Source: an uncultured Bacillaceae bacterium (lineage in GTDB: Bacteria > Bacillota > Bacilli > Bacillales > Caldibacillaceae). From it: a stretch of 64,000 nt of DNA. Below, piece by piece: positions 1-9,306 of the stretch (positions are counted from its first letter, which is position 1; every line of letters starts with the position of its first letter). The position numbers were made by a program, and so were the translations under genes. The notes under the pieces are model-generated. The model did no database searches. It was not told the origin of the DNA and saw nothing but the letters and a program-made list of their open reading frames with translations. The DNA is taken from positions 1 through 64,000 of the forward strand of contig CALGAD010000107.1 in NCBI GenBank assembly GCA_937951955.1. Direction: 5' to 3'.

Positions 1-29
1 AATTCTTATATACGAAAAGTTGAGTTATA

Positions 30-56
30 AAAGCACATGTACATGTGCTTTTTTAT
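30..56 (+). terminator. Rho-independent terminator of the upstream gene
   Basis: A perfect palindrome at 31-50 (AAGCACAT, GTAC loop, ATGTGCTT) is followed by a short T run. It most likely ends a gene lying left of the window. The stem is A/T-rich, so the terminator may be weak. Confidence 0.65.
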
Positions 57-372
57 TGGTAGAAAATAGTGGAAATGTTTATGAGAATATACTATAATAA
101 AAAATTGCATGAAAAAATATATTTCAGGTTTAGACTCGATTGTTTAGGAATAAACTGAATAGTGAAATCGGGGCCTTGCGTTTACGAATAAATTTTTCCA
201 TTCGCTAGAAAAATCGACAATTAAAAGAAGGAAATTCAAAAAATATGTAGAAGATTATTATAGAAATGAGAAAAAAAGATAGTTTTTTGACGAATTGACT
301 CAAAAAATGTCGATTTATGGGAGGTTTCTATAAATTTGAGGAAATATGTAATGCATTGAAAGGGGGGTTCTC
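57..372. other. Intergenic region upstream of dnaG, no gene seen
   Basis: These 316 bases are very AT-rich and I see no coding frame in them. TTGACG (287-292) and TTGACT (295-300) could be -35 elements, but neither has a convincing -10 at 16-18 bp. The promoter of the dnaG-sigA operon is probably here, but I cannot place it. Confidence 0.5.
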
Positions 373-2172
373 ATGACAGGACGAATCCCCGAAGAAAAAA
401 TCCAGGAAATCGTTAAAGCGACTGACATCGTTGATATTGTCAGCGAGTATGTTCAATTAGAGAAAAGAGGTAGAAATTTTTTCGGGCTCTGCCCTTTTCA
501 TGGTGAAAATACACCTTCCTTCTCGGTCTCACCAGAAAAGCAAATTTTTCATTGCTTTGGGTGTGGAGTAGGAGGCAATGTCATATCATTTTTAATGGAG
601 ATCGAAGGCCTCCCCTTTCAAGAAGCGGTAGCAAGACTTGCTGAAAAAGCCGGTATCCCCCTCGAAATCACTCTCGCGCAACAAAAATCACCTCGGCAAA
701 AAGAAGCCGACAAGATGATTGAAGCTCATGAATTATTACGCAAATTATATCATCACTTACTCGTGCATACAAAAGAAGGGCAACCAGCTCTTGAATATTT
801 AATGCAACGGGGATTCACCCTGGATATCATCGATACGTTCCAAATCGGCTATGCTCTGGATAAATGGGATTTTGCATATCAGTTTCTAAAAGCCAGGGGA
901 TTTTCTGAAAACTTACTGGAAAGAGCCGGACTCGTTATTAAAAGTGAACATCGGGACGAATATTTTGATCGTTTCCGGAACCGTATTATTTTTCCTATCT
1001 TCGATCATAAAGGAAATACAGTAGCTTTTTCGGGAAGGGTCTTCCAGCAAACGGAAGAGCCGAAATATTTGAACAGTCCCGAGTCGATTATTTTTCAAAA
1101 GGGAAAACTGCTCTACAATTTTCATAACGCCCGACCGCATATCCGTAAAAACAGAACGATCATCTTATTCGAGGGTTTTGCGGATACAATTGCTGCCTAT
1201 GGTGCAGGGATACAATATGGCGTTGGAACGATGGGCACCGCTTTAACCGAACAACATATCCATTTGATAAAGCGCAATGCCGATCGGGTTATTTTATGTT
1301 TTGATAACGATACAGCCGGTCAGGAGGCGATTTTTCGCGCAGGTGAAGTTTTACAAGAGGCTGGATGCCACGTACAGGTAGCCCCGCTCTATGACGCAAA
1401 GGATCCCGACGAATACATTAAGAAAAAGGGGCCGGAATTATTCCAAAATGAAGTGATTGGGGCCAGTATGACATTTATGGCCTTTAAACTGGACTATTTC
1501 CAAAAGGGGAAGAATTTAGAAAATGAAGGGGAACGATTAGTTTATATCGAACAAGTCCTTACAGAAATCAGTAAACTGGATAATATCGTTGAAAAAGATA
1601 TGTACATGCGGCAATTGGCCGAAAAATTTTCCCTTTCACTAGATGCCTTGAAGGCACAGGAAAGACAGATATATTACCAGCTGAGGAAACGGCATGAGCC
1701 AAAACCTGCTATTCGCGAAATTAAGTACAGTGTACAGGATAAAAAATTGCCCCGTGCATATTATAACGCTGAACGCATTTTAATTGCGCATATGTTAAAA
1801 AGTATACAAAATGCCAGACGTATCCAGGAAAATCTAGGAGAATATCCTTTCAATGTGGATACTCATCAGGCAATCGTTACCTATCTTTATGCGTTTTATG
1901 AAGAAGGTCATGAACCGGATTTGAGTCAGTTTCTCAATTTTTTGCCGGATGAAGAGCTAAAAAATATTGTTGCGGATATCGGCATGATGGAAGTTCATGA
2001 TGAATTAACGGATAAAGAACTGAATGATTGCATTAAACAAATGAAGAGACAGCGTACCTTATTACTCATAAAAGAGAAAGAAAAAGAAGGTAAACAAGCG
2101 GAGATGGAACGAAATTTTGAAAAGATGAAAGAAATCGCCAGAGAAATTATCGAGTTAAGAAGATCGCTTTAA
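373..2172 (+). CDS. dnaG: DNA primase DnaG
   Basis: DnaG makes the RNA primers for chromosome replication and works with the replicative helicase at the fork. The 599-residue length is normal for Bacillaceae. The N-terminal CHC2 zinc finger has Cys40, His43, Cys61 and Cys64. The central Toprim domain (about 260-340) shows the catalytic Glu266 in EGFADT and a D310-N311-D312 motif, where many primases have DGD or DSD. The charged C-terminal segment (about 450-599) is the helicase-binding region in known primases. ATG follows AAAGGGGGG at a normal distance. The gene is followed after 21 bp by sigA, as in B. subtilis, so the two are probably cotranscribed. Confidence 0.97.
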   Translation: MTGRIPEEKIQEIVKATDIVDIVSEYVQLEKRGRNFFGLCPFHGENTPSFSVSPEKQIFHCFGCGVGGNVISFLMEIEGLPFQEAVARLAEKAGIPLEITLAQQKSPRQKEADKMIEAHELLRKLYHHLLVHTKEGQPALEYLMQRGFTLDIIDTFQIGYALDKWDFAYQFLKARGFSENLLERAGLVIKSEHRDEYFDRFRNRIIFPIFDHKGNTVAFSGRVFQQTEEPKYLNSPESIIFQKGKLLYNFHNARPHIRKNRTIILFEGFADTIAAYGAGIQYGVGTMGTALTEQHIHLIKRNADRVILCFDNDTAGQEAIFRAGEVLQEAGCHVQVAPLYDAKDPDEYIKKKGPELFQNEVIGASMTFMAFKLDYFQKGKNLENEGERLVYIEQVLTEISKLDNIVEKDMYMRQLAEKFSLSLDALKAQERQIYYQLRKRHEPKPAIREIKYSVQDKKLPRAYYNAERILIAHMLKSIQNARRIQENLGEYPFNVDTHQAIVTYLYAFYEEGHEPDLSQFLNFLPDEELKNIVADIGMMEVHDELTDKELNDCIKQMKRQRTLLLIKEKEKEGKQAEMERNFEKMKEIAREIIELRRSL

Positions 2173-2193
2173 TGTTTGGAAGGAGGGGAACAT

Positions 2194-3315
2194 ATGGCTG
2201 AAAAATCAGCTCGTTCCAAAGAAGTGAAAACGCAAATGACAATCGATCAAGTGAAGCAAAAACTTGTTGAAACAGGTAAGGAAAAAGGAAAACTTACTTA
2301 TGAAGAAATAGCTGAGGAGCTCAATCAATTCGAACTTGATGCAGATGAAATGGATGAGCTTTATGATTATCTAACTGAACAGGGCATCGAACTAATTGAT
2401 GCGGATGAGCAAGATGATGATGATACAGACGTGGAAGACGACGATGAAGAAATTGATTTAAATGATTTAAGTGTACCACCTGGTGTCAAAATCAACGACC
2501 CGGTTCGCATGTATTTGAAAGAAATCGGTCGCGTTCCGCTACTTACTCCAGAAGAGGAACTGGAATTGGCAAAACGTGTGGCTGAAGGTGATGAAGATGC
2601 CAAACGGAAACTTGCCGAAGCGAACTTGCGACTCGTTGTCAGCATCGCGAAACGGTATGTCGGTCGCGGTATGCTCTTTCTTGACTTGATTCAAGAAGGT
2701 AATATGGGGCTTATTAAAGCCGTTGAAAAATTTGACTATCGCAAAGGGTTTAAATTCAGTACGTATGCCACCTGGTGGATCCGTCAAGCGATTACCCGCG
2801 CCATTGCCGATCAGGCCCGGACGATTCGGATTCCCGTCCATATGGTTGAAACGATTAATAAACTTGTCCGTGTCCAGCGCCAATTGCTACAAGATCTCGG
2901 CCGGGAACCGACACCGGAAGAAATCGCTGAAGATATGGATTTAACACCGGAGAAGGTGCGGGAAATTCTGAAAATAGCCCAGGAACCCGTTTCCCTGGAA
3001 ACGCCGATCGGTGAAGAAGATGATTCTCACCTGGGCGACTTTATCGAAGACGATGAAGTAACTTCACCAGCCGATCATGCTGCATATGAAATGTTGAAAG
3101 AACAGCTGGAAGACGTGTTAGATACGTTGACGGATCGCGAAGAAAACGTATTACGTCTTCGTTTTGGCCTTGATGATGGCCGGACACGCACACTGGAAGA
3201 AGTCGGCAAAGTCTTTGGTGTAACCAGGGAACGGATTCGGCAAATTGAAGCAAAAGCACTGCGAAAATTACGTCATCCATCTCGAAGCAAACGTCTCAAA
3301 GATTTCTTAGAATAA
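2194..3315 (+). CDS. sigA: Primary (housekeeping) RNA polymerase sigma factor SigA
   Basis: This is the primary sigma factor that directs RNA polymerase to -35/-10 promoters. The product is 373 residues, close to B. subtilis SigA (371). An N-terminal 1.1-like segment ends in a run of Asp/Glu (about 75-90). Regions 1.2 and 2 follow, with the DLIQEGNMGLIKAVEKFD core and the YATWWIRQAI -10-recognition helix, then region 3. Region 4.2 has the -35 helix-turn-helix (VTRERIRQIEAKALRKLR). The start at 2194 is preferred because AAGGAGGGGAA (2180-2190) is ideally placed for it; an in-frame codon at 2176 lies upstream of that site. Long stretches open on other frames here are shadows. Confidence 0.98.
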   Translation: MAEKSARSKEVKTQMTIDQVKQKLVETGKEKGKLTYEEIAEELNQFELDADEMDELYDYLTEQGIELIDADEQDDDDTDVEDDDEEIDLNDLSVPPGVKINDPVRMYLKEIGRVPLLTPEEELELAKRVAEGDEDAKRKLAEANLRLVVSIAKRYVGRGMLFLDLIQEGNMGLIKAVEKFDYRKGFKFSTYATWWIRQAITRAIADQARTIRIPVHMVETINKLVRVQRQLLQDLGREPTPEEIAEDMDLTPEKVREILKIAQEPVSLETPIGEEDDSHLGDFIEDDEVTSPADHAAYEMLKEQLEDVLDTLTDREENVLRLRFGLDDGRTRTLEEVGKVFGVTRERIRQIEAKALRKLRHPSRSKRLKDFLE

Positions 3316-3325
3316 ACTTTTTTCC

Positions 3326-3360
3326 GGGTTTGCCTGCATCAGGCAAACCTTTTTCTTTTT
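3326..3360 (+). terminator. Terminator of the dnaG-sigA operon
   Basis: GGTTTGCCT (3327-3335) and AGGCAAACC (3341-3349) form a 9-bp stem with a 5-nt loop, followed by TTTTTCTTTTT. Confidence 0.9.
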
Positions 3361-3795
3361 CATCTCAATATTTTTGTCTGTATAACGGAATGAGCATGAC
3401 TTTTTAATTCTGCCCCCTATTTTAATGTAAAGATTTTCATAATGCAAATGACCTTTGCCTATTTTTTAAAAAATGGGAAAAAGGAGCTTGTTTTTATTTC
3501 GCACCCTCTTGAAAATGAAGGGTTTTTGTAATCCTGGTAGTACAAAGATGTCATCCTGTACAAGATAGTTTAGTCCCTTCAGTCCACATCACCAACTGAG
3601 AAAAAGATGCTGAACTTTTTTGTAGGAACACGGACAATTATTTTGTCAAGGGGTTATTTTATTCAATTTTGGATAATTTGTGAAAAATCTATCTCTAGCA
3701 GGCAAAGCTCTTTCCCTTCTAGCGATTTTCAAGTAAAATAAGAATAGTTTGTAAATGCGCTGAATTAAGAAATAATCGACAAAGGGGAGAGAAAC
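3361..3795. other. Intergenic region between sigA and cccA, no gene seen
   Basis: These 435 bases hold no convincing open frame with a ribosome binding site. Several AT-rich segments could be promoters for cccA, but none has well-spaced elements. I see no riboswitch-like structure. Confidence 0.5.
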
Positions 3796-4155
3796 ATGAA
3801 ACGCAATGCTATTATTCCATATCTCTTAATCATGGCAATGGGAGTTTTACTTGTAGCCGGTGTATCCACGATAGCATTATTTTACAATAAGGAAGCAGCG
3901 GAAGCAGACGGTACGGGTGAACAAGGGGAAGAGACTGTGCTAACACCAGAAGAAATTTATGCGCAAAACTGTCTGGCTTGTCACGGTGAAAATTACGAAG
4001 GGGCTATGGGGCCCGAGCTAGTGAATGTCGGCGATCGCTTGAGTGAAGATGAAATTCGGGAAGTGCTGGTTAACGGAAGAGGAGCTATGCCTGGTAATCT
4101 CGTACCGAATGAATCATTAGATGAAATGGTAGAATGGTTATTAACATTGCAATGA
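3796..4155 (+). CDS. cccA: Membrane-anchored cytochrome c550
   Basis: This is a small c-type cytochrome carrying electrons on the outer face of the membrane. It has 119 residues, like B. subtilis CccA (120). An uncleaved N-terminal membrane helix spans about 8-30, followed by an acidic linker. The single haem-binding motif is CLACH (Cys59, Cys62, His63), and the sixth ligand is probably Met98 in GRGAMPG. ATG follows AAAGGGGAGAG. Its position after sigA matches B. subtilis. It implies a respiratory chain. Confidence 0.95.
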   Translation: MKRNAIIPYLLIMAMGVLLVAGVSTIALFYNKEAAEADGTGEQGEETVLTPEEIYAQNCLACHGENYEGAMGPELVNVGDRLSEDEIREVLVNGRGAMPGNLVPNESLDEMVEWLLTLQ

Positions 4156-4165
4156 TAGGATGATC

Positions 4166-4209
4166 AATCCGGCCGGAAAGCCGGATTTTTTAATGGCCGG
4201 CTTTTTTTT
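4166..4209 (+). terminator. Terminator of cccA
   Basis: AATCCGGC (4166-4173) pairs with GCCGGATT (4180-4187) and is followed by a T run. A second GGCCGGC with eight T's at 4196-4209 gives an alternative, stronger partner for the 5' arm. Confidence 0.85.
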
Positions 4210-4285
4210 CATTCATTTTTGCTGTTTGAAAAGATGCTGATTTTCTAGTACTGTAGAATTATGAAAGTTAAGGAAAGTATGGTGG

Positions 4286-5014
4286 ATGTACAAGATGAAT
4301 TTATCAAACCGATTAAAAACCGTCGCATCATTGATTCCAAAAGGATCTGTCCTCGCTGATATCGGGACAGATCATGCGTACTTACCGATATACGCCCTGC
4401 AAAACGGCATTATATGCCGTGCTATCTGTGGCGATGTTCGCGAAGGTCCGCTTTTAGCAGCACGAAAAAATGTCCGGGAAGCAAACCTTGAGGATGAGAT
4501 TGTCATTCGTAAAGGTGATGGCCTGGCGGTGATTGAACCGGATGATCAAGTGGATTGTATCACAATTTGTGGAATGGGCGGCTCGTTAATTACATCAATA
4601 TTGGAGCAGGGCAAAGACCAATTAACGTCAGTAAAAGCTTTAATATTACAGCCGAATAATGCCGCTGAGCAAGTTCGGCACTGGCTGATCAATCATAATT
4701 GGAAGCTTGCGCAAGAAATCATTTTAGAGGAAGAAGGACATATATATGAAATTTTACTCGCCCGACCTGATGCCGGGGTAAGGCGAAGTACATATTCAGA
4801 GAAGGCATTGCTATTCGGTCCCTTTTTGTTAAAAGAAAAAAGTGTTCCTTTTCAAAAAAAATGGGCAAGGGAAAAAAGAGAGTGGATTCGAATTTTAGAT
4901 GAATTGCAAAAAGCTGAGGAAACGCCAGAAATTCAACGCAAGAAAGCGGATTTAGAAAGAAAAATCAACTGGTATGAGGAGGTATTTTCGAATGAAACAA
5001 CCGAACGGTCATGA
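4286..5014 (+). CDS. trmK: tRNA (adenine-22-N1)-methyltransferase TrmK
   Basis: TrmK methylates N1 of adenine 22 in bacterial tRNAs, using S-adenosylmethionine. The N-terminal Rossmann domain has the SAM motif VLADIGTDHAYLPI near residues 22-35 and the family motif ITICGMGGSLI near 92-102. LQPN follows. The C-terminal part is a charged coiled coil, as in B. subtilis YqfN. ATG 4286 has AAGGAAAG upstream; ATG 4295 is an alternative start. The 3' end overlaps the next gene by 23 bp, a conserved sigA-cccA-trmK-nif3 arrangement. Confidence 0.93.
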   Translation: MYKMNLSNRLKTVASLIPKGSVLADIGTDHAYLPIYALQNGIICRAICGDVREGPLLAARKNVREANLEDEIVIRKGDGLAVIEPDDQVDCITICGMGGSLITSILEQGKDQLTSVKALILQPNNAAEQVRHWLINHNWKLAQEIILEEEGHIYEILLARPDAGVRRSTYSEKALLFGPFLLKEKSVPFQKKWAREKREWIRILDELQKAEETPEIQRKKADLERKINWYEEVFSNETTERS

Positions 5015-6110
5015 AATTATTTCCGTTTTTGAATCTTTTGCACCGAAATCTCTAGCCATGGAAGGGGATAAAATCGGTTTATTAGTGGGCCAACTGAATC
5101 GACCGGTTGAACATGTGTTAATTGCTCTAGATGTCACAGAACAAGTAGTGGATGAAGCGATTAAAAAGGGAGTACAGTTAATCATCGCCCATCATCCCAT
5201 CATTTTCCGTCCATTAAAACAGATCCATACCGATGAGCCGTACGGTCGGATTCTGGCGAAACTCATCCAGCATGATATCGCTGTATATGCTGCTCATACA
5301 AATTTGGATGTCGCCCCCGGGGGTGTTAATGATATGCTGGCAGATGCCCTCGGTTTGAAAAATACGCAAGTGCTTGTTCCGACGCATGAAGTACGTTTGA
5401 AAAAACTTGTCGTATATGTTCCGGTGAAAGATGCGGAAAAAATCCGTCATGTACTTGGTGAGATGGGAGCGGGGGCAATTGGAGATTACACGCATTGTTC
5501 TTTTTCAGCTGTCGGAACAGGAAGATTTTTACCCGGTGAGAACACAAATCCGCATATCGGTACAGTCGGAAAGCTCGAGGCGGTTGAGGAAGAACGAATC
5601 GAAACGGTTTTCCCGGAAACGATTGAAAAATCGTTGATTAAAGCGATGCTTGAAGCCCATCCCTATGAAGAACCGGCATATGATATTTATCCACTCGAAC
5701 TGGAAGGGGAAATTTATGGATTGGGGCGTATCGGTCATCTAGATGAGGAGATGACGCTGGCTGAGTTTGTTGAATATGTAAAGGAAAAACTCGCAGTTGA
5801 GGGTGTGAGGATTGTCGGAAATCTGGCGGATCCGGTTAAGAAAGTCGCCGTTTTAGGAGGAGATGGGGATAAATACTGGCGCCAGGCCAAGCGCATGGGA
5901 GCGGATGTTTATGTTACCGGAGACATTTATTACCATACCGCCCATGATGCCTTGCTGGAAGGCCTGAATATCATTGATCCCGGTCATAATATCGAAAAAA
6001 TCATGAAGACCGGTGTCGCTGAGAAACTTTCCCGGTTATGTGCTGAAAAGAAATTTGCCGTTACGGTTTCGCCATCAAGCGTTTCGACAGAGCCATTTCA
6101 ATTTCGTTAA
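4992..6110 (+). CDS. yqfO: Nif3-like dinuclear metal-centre protein YqfO
   Basis: This is a member of the Nif3/DUF34 family, probably a metal-dependent hydrolase (GTP cyclohydrolase I type 2-like); the true substrate is not settled. It has 372 residues with the long Bacillus architecture. The two Nif3 halves carry metal-ligand motifs IAHHPIIF and YAAHTNLDVAPGGVND in the N-terminal half and HTAHD and DPGHN in the C-terminal half. A PII/CutA-like insert lies between them (about 130-240). The start at 4992 fits GAGGAGG upstream. It overlaps trmK by 23 bp, suggesting translational coupling. Confidence 0.9.
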   Translation: MKQPNGHEIISVFESFAPKSLAMEGDKIGLLVGQLNRPVEHVLIALDVTEQVVDEAIKKGVQLIIAHHPIIFRPLKQIHTDEPYGRILAKLIQHDIAVYAAHTNLDVAPGGVNDMLADALGLKNTQVLVPTHEVRLKKLVVYVPVKDAEKIRHVLGEMGAGAIGDYTHCSFSAVGTGRFLPGENTNPHIGTVGKLEAVEEERIETVFPETIEKSLIKAMLEAHPYEEPAYDIYPLELEGEIYGLGRIGHLDEEMTLAEFVEYVKEKLAVEGVRIVGNLADPVKKVAVLGGDGDKYWRQAKRMGADVYVTGDIYYHTAHDALLEGLNIIDPGHNIEKIMKTGVAEKLSRLCAEKKFAVTVSPSSVSTEPFQFR

Positions 6111-6117
6111 AAAACCG

Positions 6118-6149
6118 AACCACGTCAATTGTAACGACGTGGTTTTTTT
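6118..6149 (+). terminator. Terminator of the trmK-yqfO transcript
   Basis: AACCACGTC (6118-6126) pairs with GACGTGGTT (6136-6144) and is followed by TTTTT. It may also serve the convergent yqfQ gene. Confidence 0.88.
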
Positions 6150-6177
6150 AGCAATAATCGCTTAATTCCATCCATAA

Positions 6178-6831
6178 TCAAATATACAATTTCGGTACCG
6201 ATTCTTTATAAATATAGGCTGCCTGTTTTTTGCGTGGGGACTTTTTTTTCTGAGCGGGTTTCGGATTATTTAGCTTTTTTTCATTCGACTCAATTTGTTT
6301 TTCCGAATCAGTAGGGTCTATATCGTTTACGGAATCATCCAAATCGCATTGTTCATCCTCCTCGCCTTCTTCCTCCACTTCATCTTCTTCATCAAAAGCA
6401 TCAAGGGGGGTATCTTCCGATTCGTTCTCCTCTTCCGTATCTTCATCTGAACTGGATAAGCTCCGGTACATTTTCCATAATGCCGGTAAATTGCGAATCA
6501 GCGGTCCATATTGCTGATAAAGACTGATCATCTGCTGGCCCGTTCTTAACACTTGTTGCGTTTGGCCGAGAAAATGAGTAATTTTTTCGGGGTTTAATAA
6601 ACTTTGCCAGGAATTAGAACTCGCGGATGCTACTGTTCTTGAACCGAAGTGAAAAGGATTGGGCGGCTGGACAGAAGGCGGGGGTTGTCTTCCGAATAAG
6701 CGGGAAAGGAACCCACCCCGGAAAGGCGTCTGTTCAATGCCGAACTGACGGGGACTATTTAAAGGTATTCTCCGCATATGAAAAGGCGTGTGGCGAACCG
6801 GTTGTTGAAACCGTGCGTATCGCGGCTGCAC
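6178..6831 (-). CDS. yqfQ: VrrA/YqfQ family protein
   Basis: This is a YqfQ-type protein, a family found in Bacillus spore formers with no known enzymatic role. The N-terminal part (about 1-90) is Arg/Pro/Phe-rich. The middle holds the conserved family segment (NPEKITHFLGQTQQVLRTGQ...). An acidic Glu/Asp tract follows, and the tail is Lys-rich and very basic. The GTG start at 6831 is chosen because AAAGGAGGT sits seven bases upstream; an ATG 18 bases further up would place that site inside the gene. It is divergent from cshB. A spore-coat role is an inference only. Confidence 0.8.
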   Translation of the reverse strand: MQPRYARFQQPVRHTPFHMRRIPLNSPRQFGIEQTPFRGGFLSRLFGRQPPPSVQPPNPFHFGSRTVASASSNSWQSLLNPEKITHFLGQTQQVLRTGQQMISLYQQYGPLIRNLPALWKMYRSLSSSDEDTEEENESEDTPLDAFDEEDEVEEEGEEDEQCDLDDSVNDIDPTDSEKQIESNEKKLNNPKPAQKKKSPRKKQAAYIYKESVPKLYI

Positions 6832-6913
6832 GGAACGACCTCCTTTCATAAAAAAACATCTCGTATCTTTATCAGGATATGCGTTTATATTTATTTCGTT
6901 AGTTGAAAAAAAT

Positions 6914-6943
6914 TTGGTGTAATTTGGCATTATTCGGTATAAT
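6914..6943 (+). promoter_or_regulatory. Probable SigA promoter of cshB
   Basis: TTGGTG (6914-6919), an 18-bp spacer and a perfect TATAAT (6938-6943) lie 41 bp before the cshB start. Confidence 0.6.
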
Positions 6944-6984
6944 ACTATTCTGGAAAAGATAATACTTGATAGGGAGCTAGAGCG

Positions 6985-8274
6985 ATGACTAAAACAGAAT
7001 TTACACGTTTTCAATTAAAACCTTTTTTACTAGAAGCCCTTCAAGCACGACATTTTTTTAAACCGACGGAAATTCAGGAAAAAATTATCCCAAGTATTTT
7101 AAATGGGGCGAGTGTAGTCGGTCAGTCCCAAACCGGTACGGGAAAAACGTATGCTTTTTTATTGCCGATTTTAACACGAATAAACCCAGAAGAAGAAAAA
7201 GTGCAGGCAGTGATTACTGCCCCAACCCGGGAGCTCGCTAGCCAGCTTTATCAAGAGACGCTTCAATTACTGGAATATGATCAAAGTGAAGAAAAAATAT
7301 CCGCGAAATTATTTATCGGCGGTACGGATAAAAATCGAGATGTCGAAAGATTAAAAACGCCGCCTCATCTCGTTATTGGTACACCGGGACGGATTAACGA
7401 TCTGGCAGAAATGGGTATACTACCAGTATATACGGCGACCATGATGGTCGTTGATGAAGCGGATATGATGCTAGAGATGGGTTTTTTAGAGGATGTGGAT
7501 CAAATTGCAGCCCGCCTACCTAAAGAACTGCAAATGATGGTTTTCTCCGCGACAATCCCGGAAAATTTACGCCCCTTTTTAAAAAAATATATGGAAAACC
7601 CGCTGTTTGTTCAGATTGATCCGAAAGAAAAAACGCCCACGAATATTGAACATGTGTTTATCCCCCGGCGCGGTCGAAATAAAGGAGAACTCGTTGCGGA
7701 AATATTACAATCCTTTAATCCGTTTTTAGCCCTTGTATTTGCCAATACGCGAAAAACAGTGGACGAATTGGCCGATGATTTAGGTGAACGCGGCTTAAAG
7801 GTCGGCATCATCCACGGGGATTTAACACCTCGTGAACGAAAACAGATGATGAATCGTATCCGCAATTTGGAATTTCAATATATTGTCGCGACCGATCTCG
7901 CAGCAAGGGGCATTGATATTGAGGGGGTAAGCCACGTCGTTCAATACGAGTTGCCCCGGGACTTGAACTTTTACATCCATCGTTCCGGCCGCACGGGACG
8001 GGGTAAATATACTGGAATCTCGATAACAATTTTTGACGAAGCGGATGAAAAATCGATTGAAAAATTGGAAAAAATGGGAATAGCTATTCAGTATAAAGAC
8101 TTGATTGATGGCCAGTGGGAGCCCATCCGCTACCGGAAAACCCGAAAAAAACGTTACGAACAACCGCCAGTGATTTTGAAAAAACCGAAGAAGATTAAAC
8201 CGGGATACAAAAAGAAACAGCGAGAGATGATGAAACGTCTCATGAAAAGACAGAATAGACAGGGTAAGTTATAA
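6985..8274 (+). CDS. cshB: DEAD-box RNA helicase CshB
   Basis: This is an ATP-dependent RNA helicase of the degradosome and ribosome-assembly type; CshB is associated with cold growth in B. subtilis. Its 429 residues carry the full motif set: Q-motif region, Walker A SQTGTGKT (about 48-55), PTREL, GTPGR, DEAD (157-160), SAT, and HRSGRTGR in the second RecA domain. The short C-terminal tail is Lys/Arg-rich and probably binds RNA. ATG follows AGGGAGCTAGAGCG. It is followed after 46 bp by nfo, as in B. subtilis (yqfR-yqfS). Confidence 0.95.
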   Translation: MTKTEFTRFQLKPFLLEALQARHFFKPTEIQEKIIPSILNGASVVGQSQTGTGKTYAFLLPILTRINPEEEKVQAVITAPTRELASQLYQETLQLLEYDQSEEKISAKLFIGGTDKNRDVERLKTPPHLVIGTPGRINDLAEMGILPVYTATMMVVDEADMMLEMGFLEDVDQIAARLPKELQMMVFSATIPENLRPFLKKYMENPLFVQIDPKEKTPTNIEHVFIPRRGRNKGELVAEILQSFNPFLALVFANTRKTVDELADDLGERGLKVGIIHGDLTPRERKQMMNRIRNLEFQYIVATDLAARGIDIEGVSHVVQYELPRDLNFYIHRSGRTGRGKYTGISITIFDEADEKSIEKLEKMGIAIQYKDLIDGQWEPIRYRKTRKKRYEQPPVILKKPKKIKPGYKKKQREMMKRLMKRQNRQGKL

Positions 8275-8320
8275 TGAAGTTGTATGAAAAATTTACTTTT
8301 GATGAGGAAGAGGGGAAAAG

Positions 8321-9214
8321 ATGTTAAAACTTGGTTCTCATGTATCGATGAGCGGTAAAAAAATGTTGCTTGCCGCCAGTGAAGAAGCAGCCTCCTATGG
8401 TGCGACCGTGTTCATGATTTATACGGGGGCACCGCAAAATACGAGACGGAAAAAAATCGAGGAATTTAATATCGAAGCTGGTCATGCTCACATGAAAGAA
8501 AATGGCATCGTCGAACTCGTCGTTCACGCGCCATATATTATCAATATCGGTAACGCGAAAAATCCGGCCACCTTTGAATTAGGGGTAAATTTCTTGCGCG
8601 ATGAAATAGAACGGGCCAGTGCCCTCGGTGCGAAACAAATCGTTCTCCATCCCGGGGCCCACGTCGGGGAAGGTGCCGAAGTAGGGATTAAAAAAATTAT
8701 TGAGGGCCTTAATGAAGTTTTAACTGGGAAAGAAACCGTTCAAATTGCACTGGAAACCATGGCCGGAAAAGGTTCGGAATGCGGGCGGACCTTTGAAGAA
8801 CTGGCCCAAATTATTGACGGTGTGACACATAATGAAAAGTTATCCGTCTGTTTCGACACTTGTCATACTCATGATGCGGGGTATAATGTCAAAGACGATT
8901 TTGATGGGGTACTGGAAGAGTTCGATAAAATCATCGGTTTTGATCGTCTGAAAGTGTTACATATTAACGATAGTAAAAATCCGCAAGGAGCGCGAAAAGA
9001 CCGCCATGAAAATATCGGTTTTGGTCATATCGGCTTTGATACGCTAAATTATATCGTCCATCACCCGCAACTTGTGGATATACCGAAAATACTGGAAACA
9101 CCGTATGTCGGTGAAGATAAGAAAAATCGTAAACCGCCTTATCGTTATGAAATTGCCATGTTAAAAGAACAGCAGTTTGATCCGGACGTACTGGAGAAAA
9201 TAAAGAATCAATAG
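8321..9214 (+). CDS. nfo: Endonuclease IV (AP endonuclease)
   Basis: This enzyme cleaves abasic sites 5' to the lesion in base-excision repair; in Bacillus it is also important in spores. It has 297 residues, the usual length. Metal-ligand motifs of the TIM-barrel family are visible: GSHVSM at the start, VLHPGAH, ALETMAGKG, CFDTCHTHDAGY, LKVLHINDSK and DRHENIGFGHIG. ATG follows AAGAGGGGAAAAG. It is probably cotranscribed with cshB. Confidence 0.96.
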   Translation: MLKLGSHVSMSGKKMLLAASEEAASYGATVFMIYTGAPQNTRRKKIEEFNIEAGHAHMKENGIVELVVHAPYIINIGNAKNPATFELGVNFLRDEIERASALGAKQIVLHPGAHVGEGAEVGIKKIIEGLNEVLTGKETVQIALETMAGKGSECGRTFEELAQIIDGVTHNEKLSVCFDTCHTHDAGYNVKDDFDGVLEEFDKIIGFDRLKVLHINDSKNPQGARKDRHENIGFGHIGFDTLNYIVHHPQLVDIPKILETPYVGEDKKNRKPPYRYEIAMLKEQQFDPDVLEKIKNQ

Positions 9215-9244
9215 TACTTTATTGAATATCGTGTACGGGGATAG

Positions 9245-9280
9245 GGACCACAATAAAATTTTGTGGTCCGTTATTTTTTT
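9245..9280 (+). terminator. Terminator of cshB-nfo, possibly bidirectional
   Basis: GGACCACAA (9245-9253) and TTGTGGTCC (9261-9269) form a 9-bp stem followed by GTTATTTTTTT. The convergent yqfT gene may share it. Confidence 0.88.
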
Positions 9281-9306
9281 CGCAAAATAGTCGTTAAACA
9301 ATATTT

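Noticed and set aside
6832..7014. N-terminal extension of yqfQ overlapping the start of cshB
   Set aside because: The extension has no ribosome site, crosses the cshB promoter, and the AAAGGAGGT at the internal GTG explains the true start.
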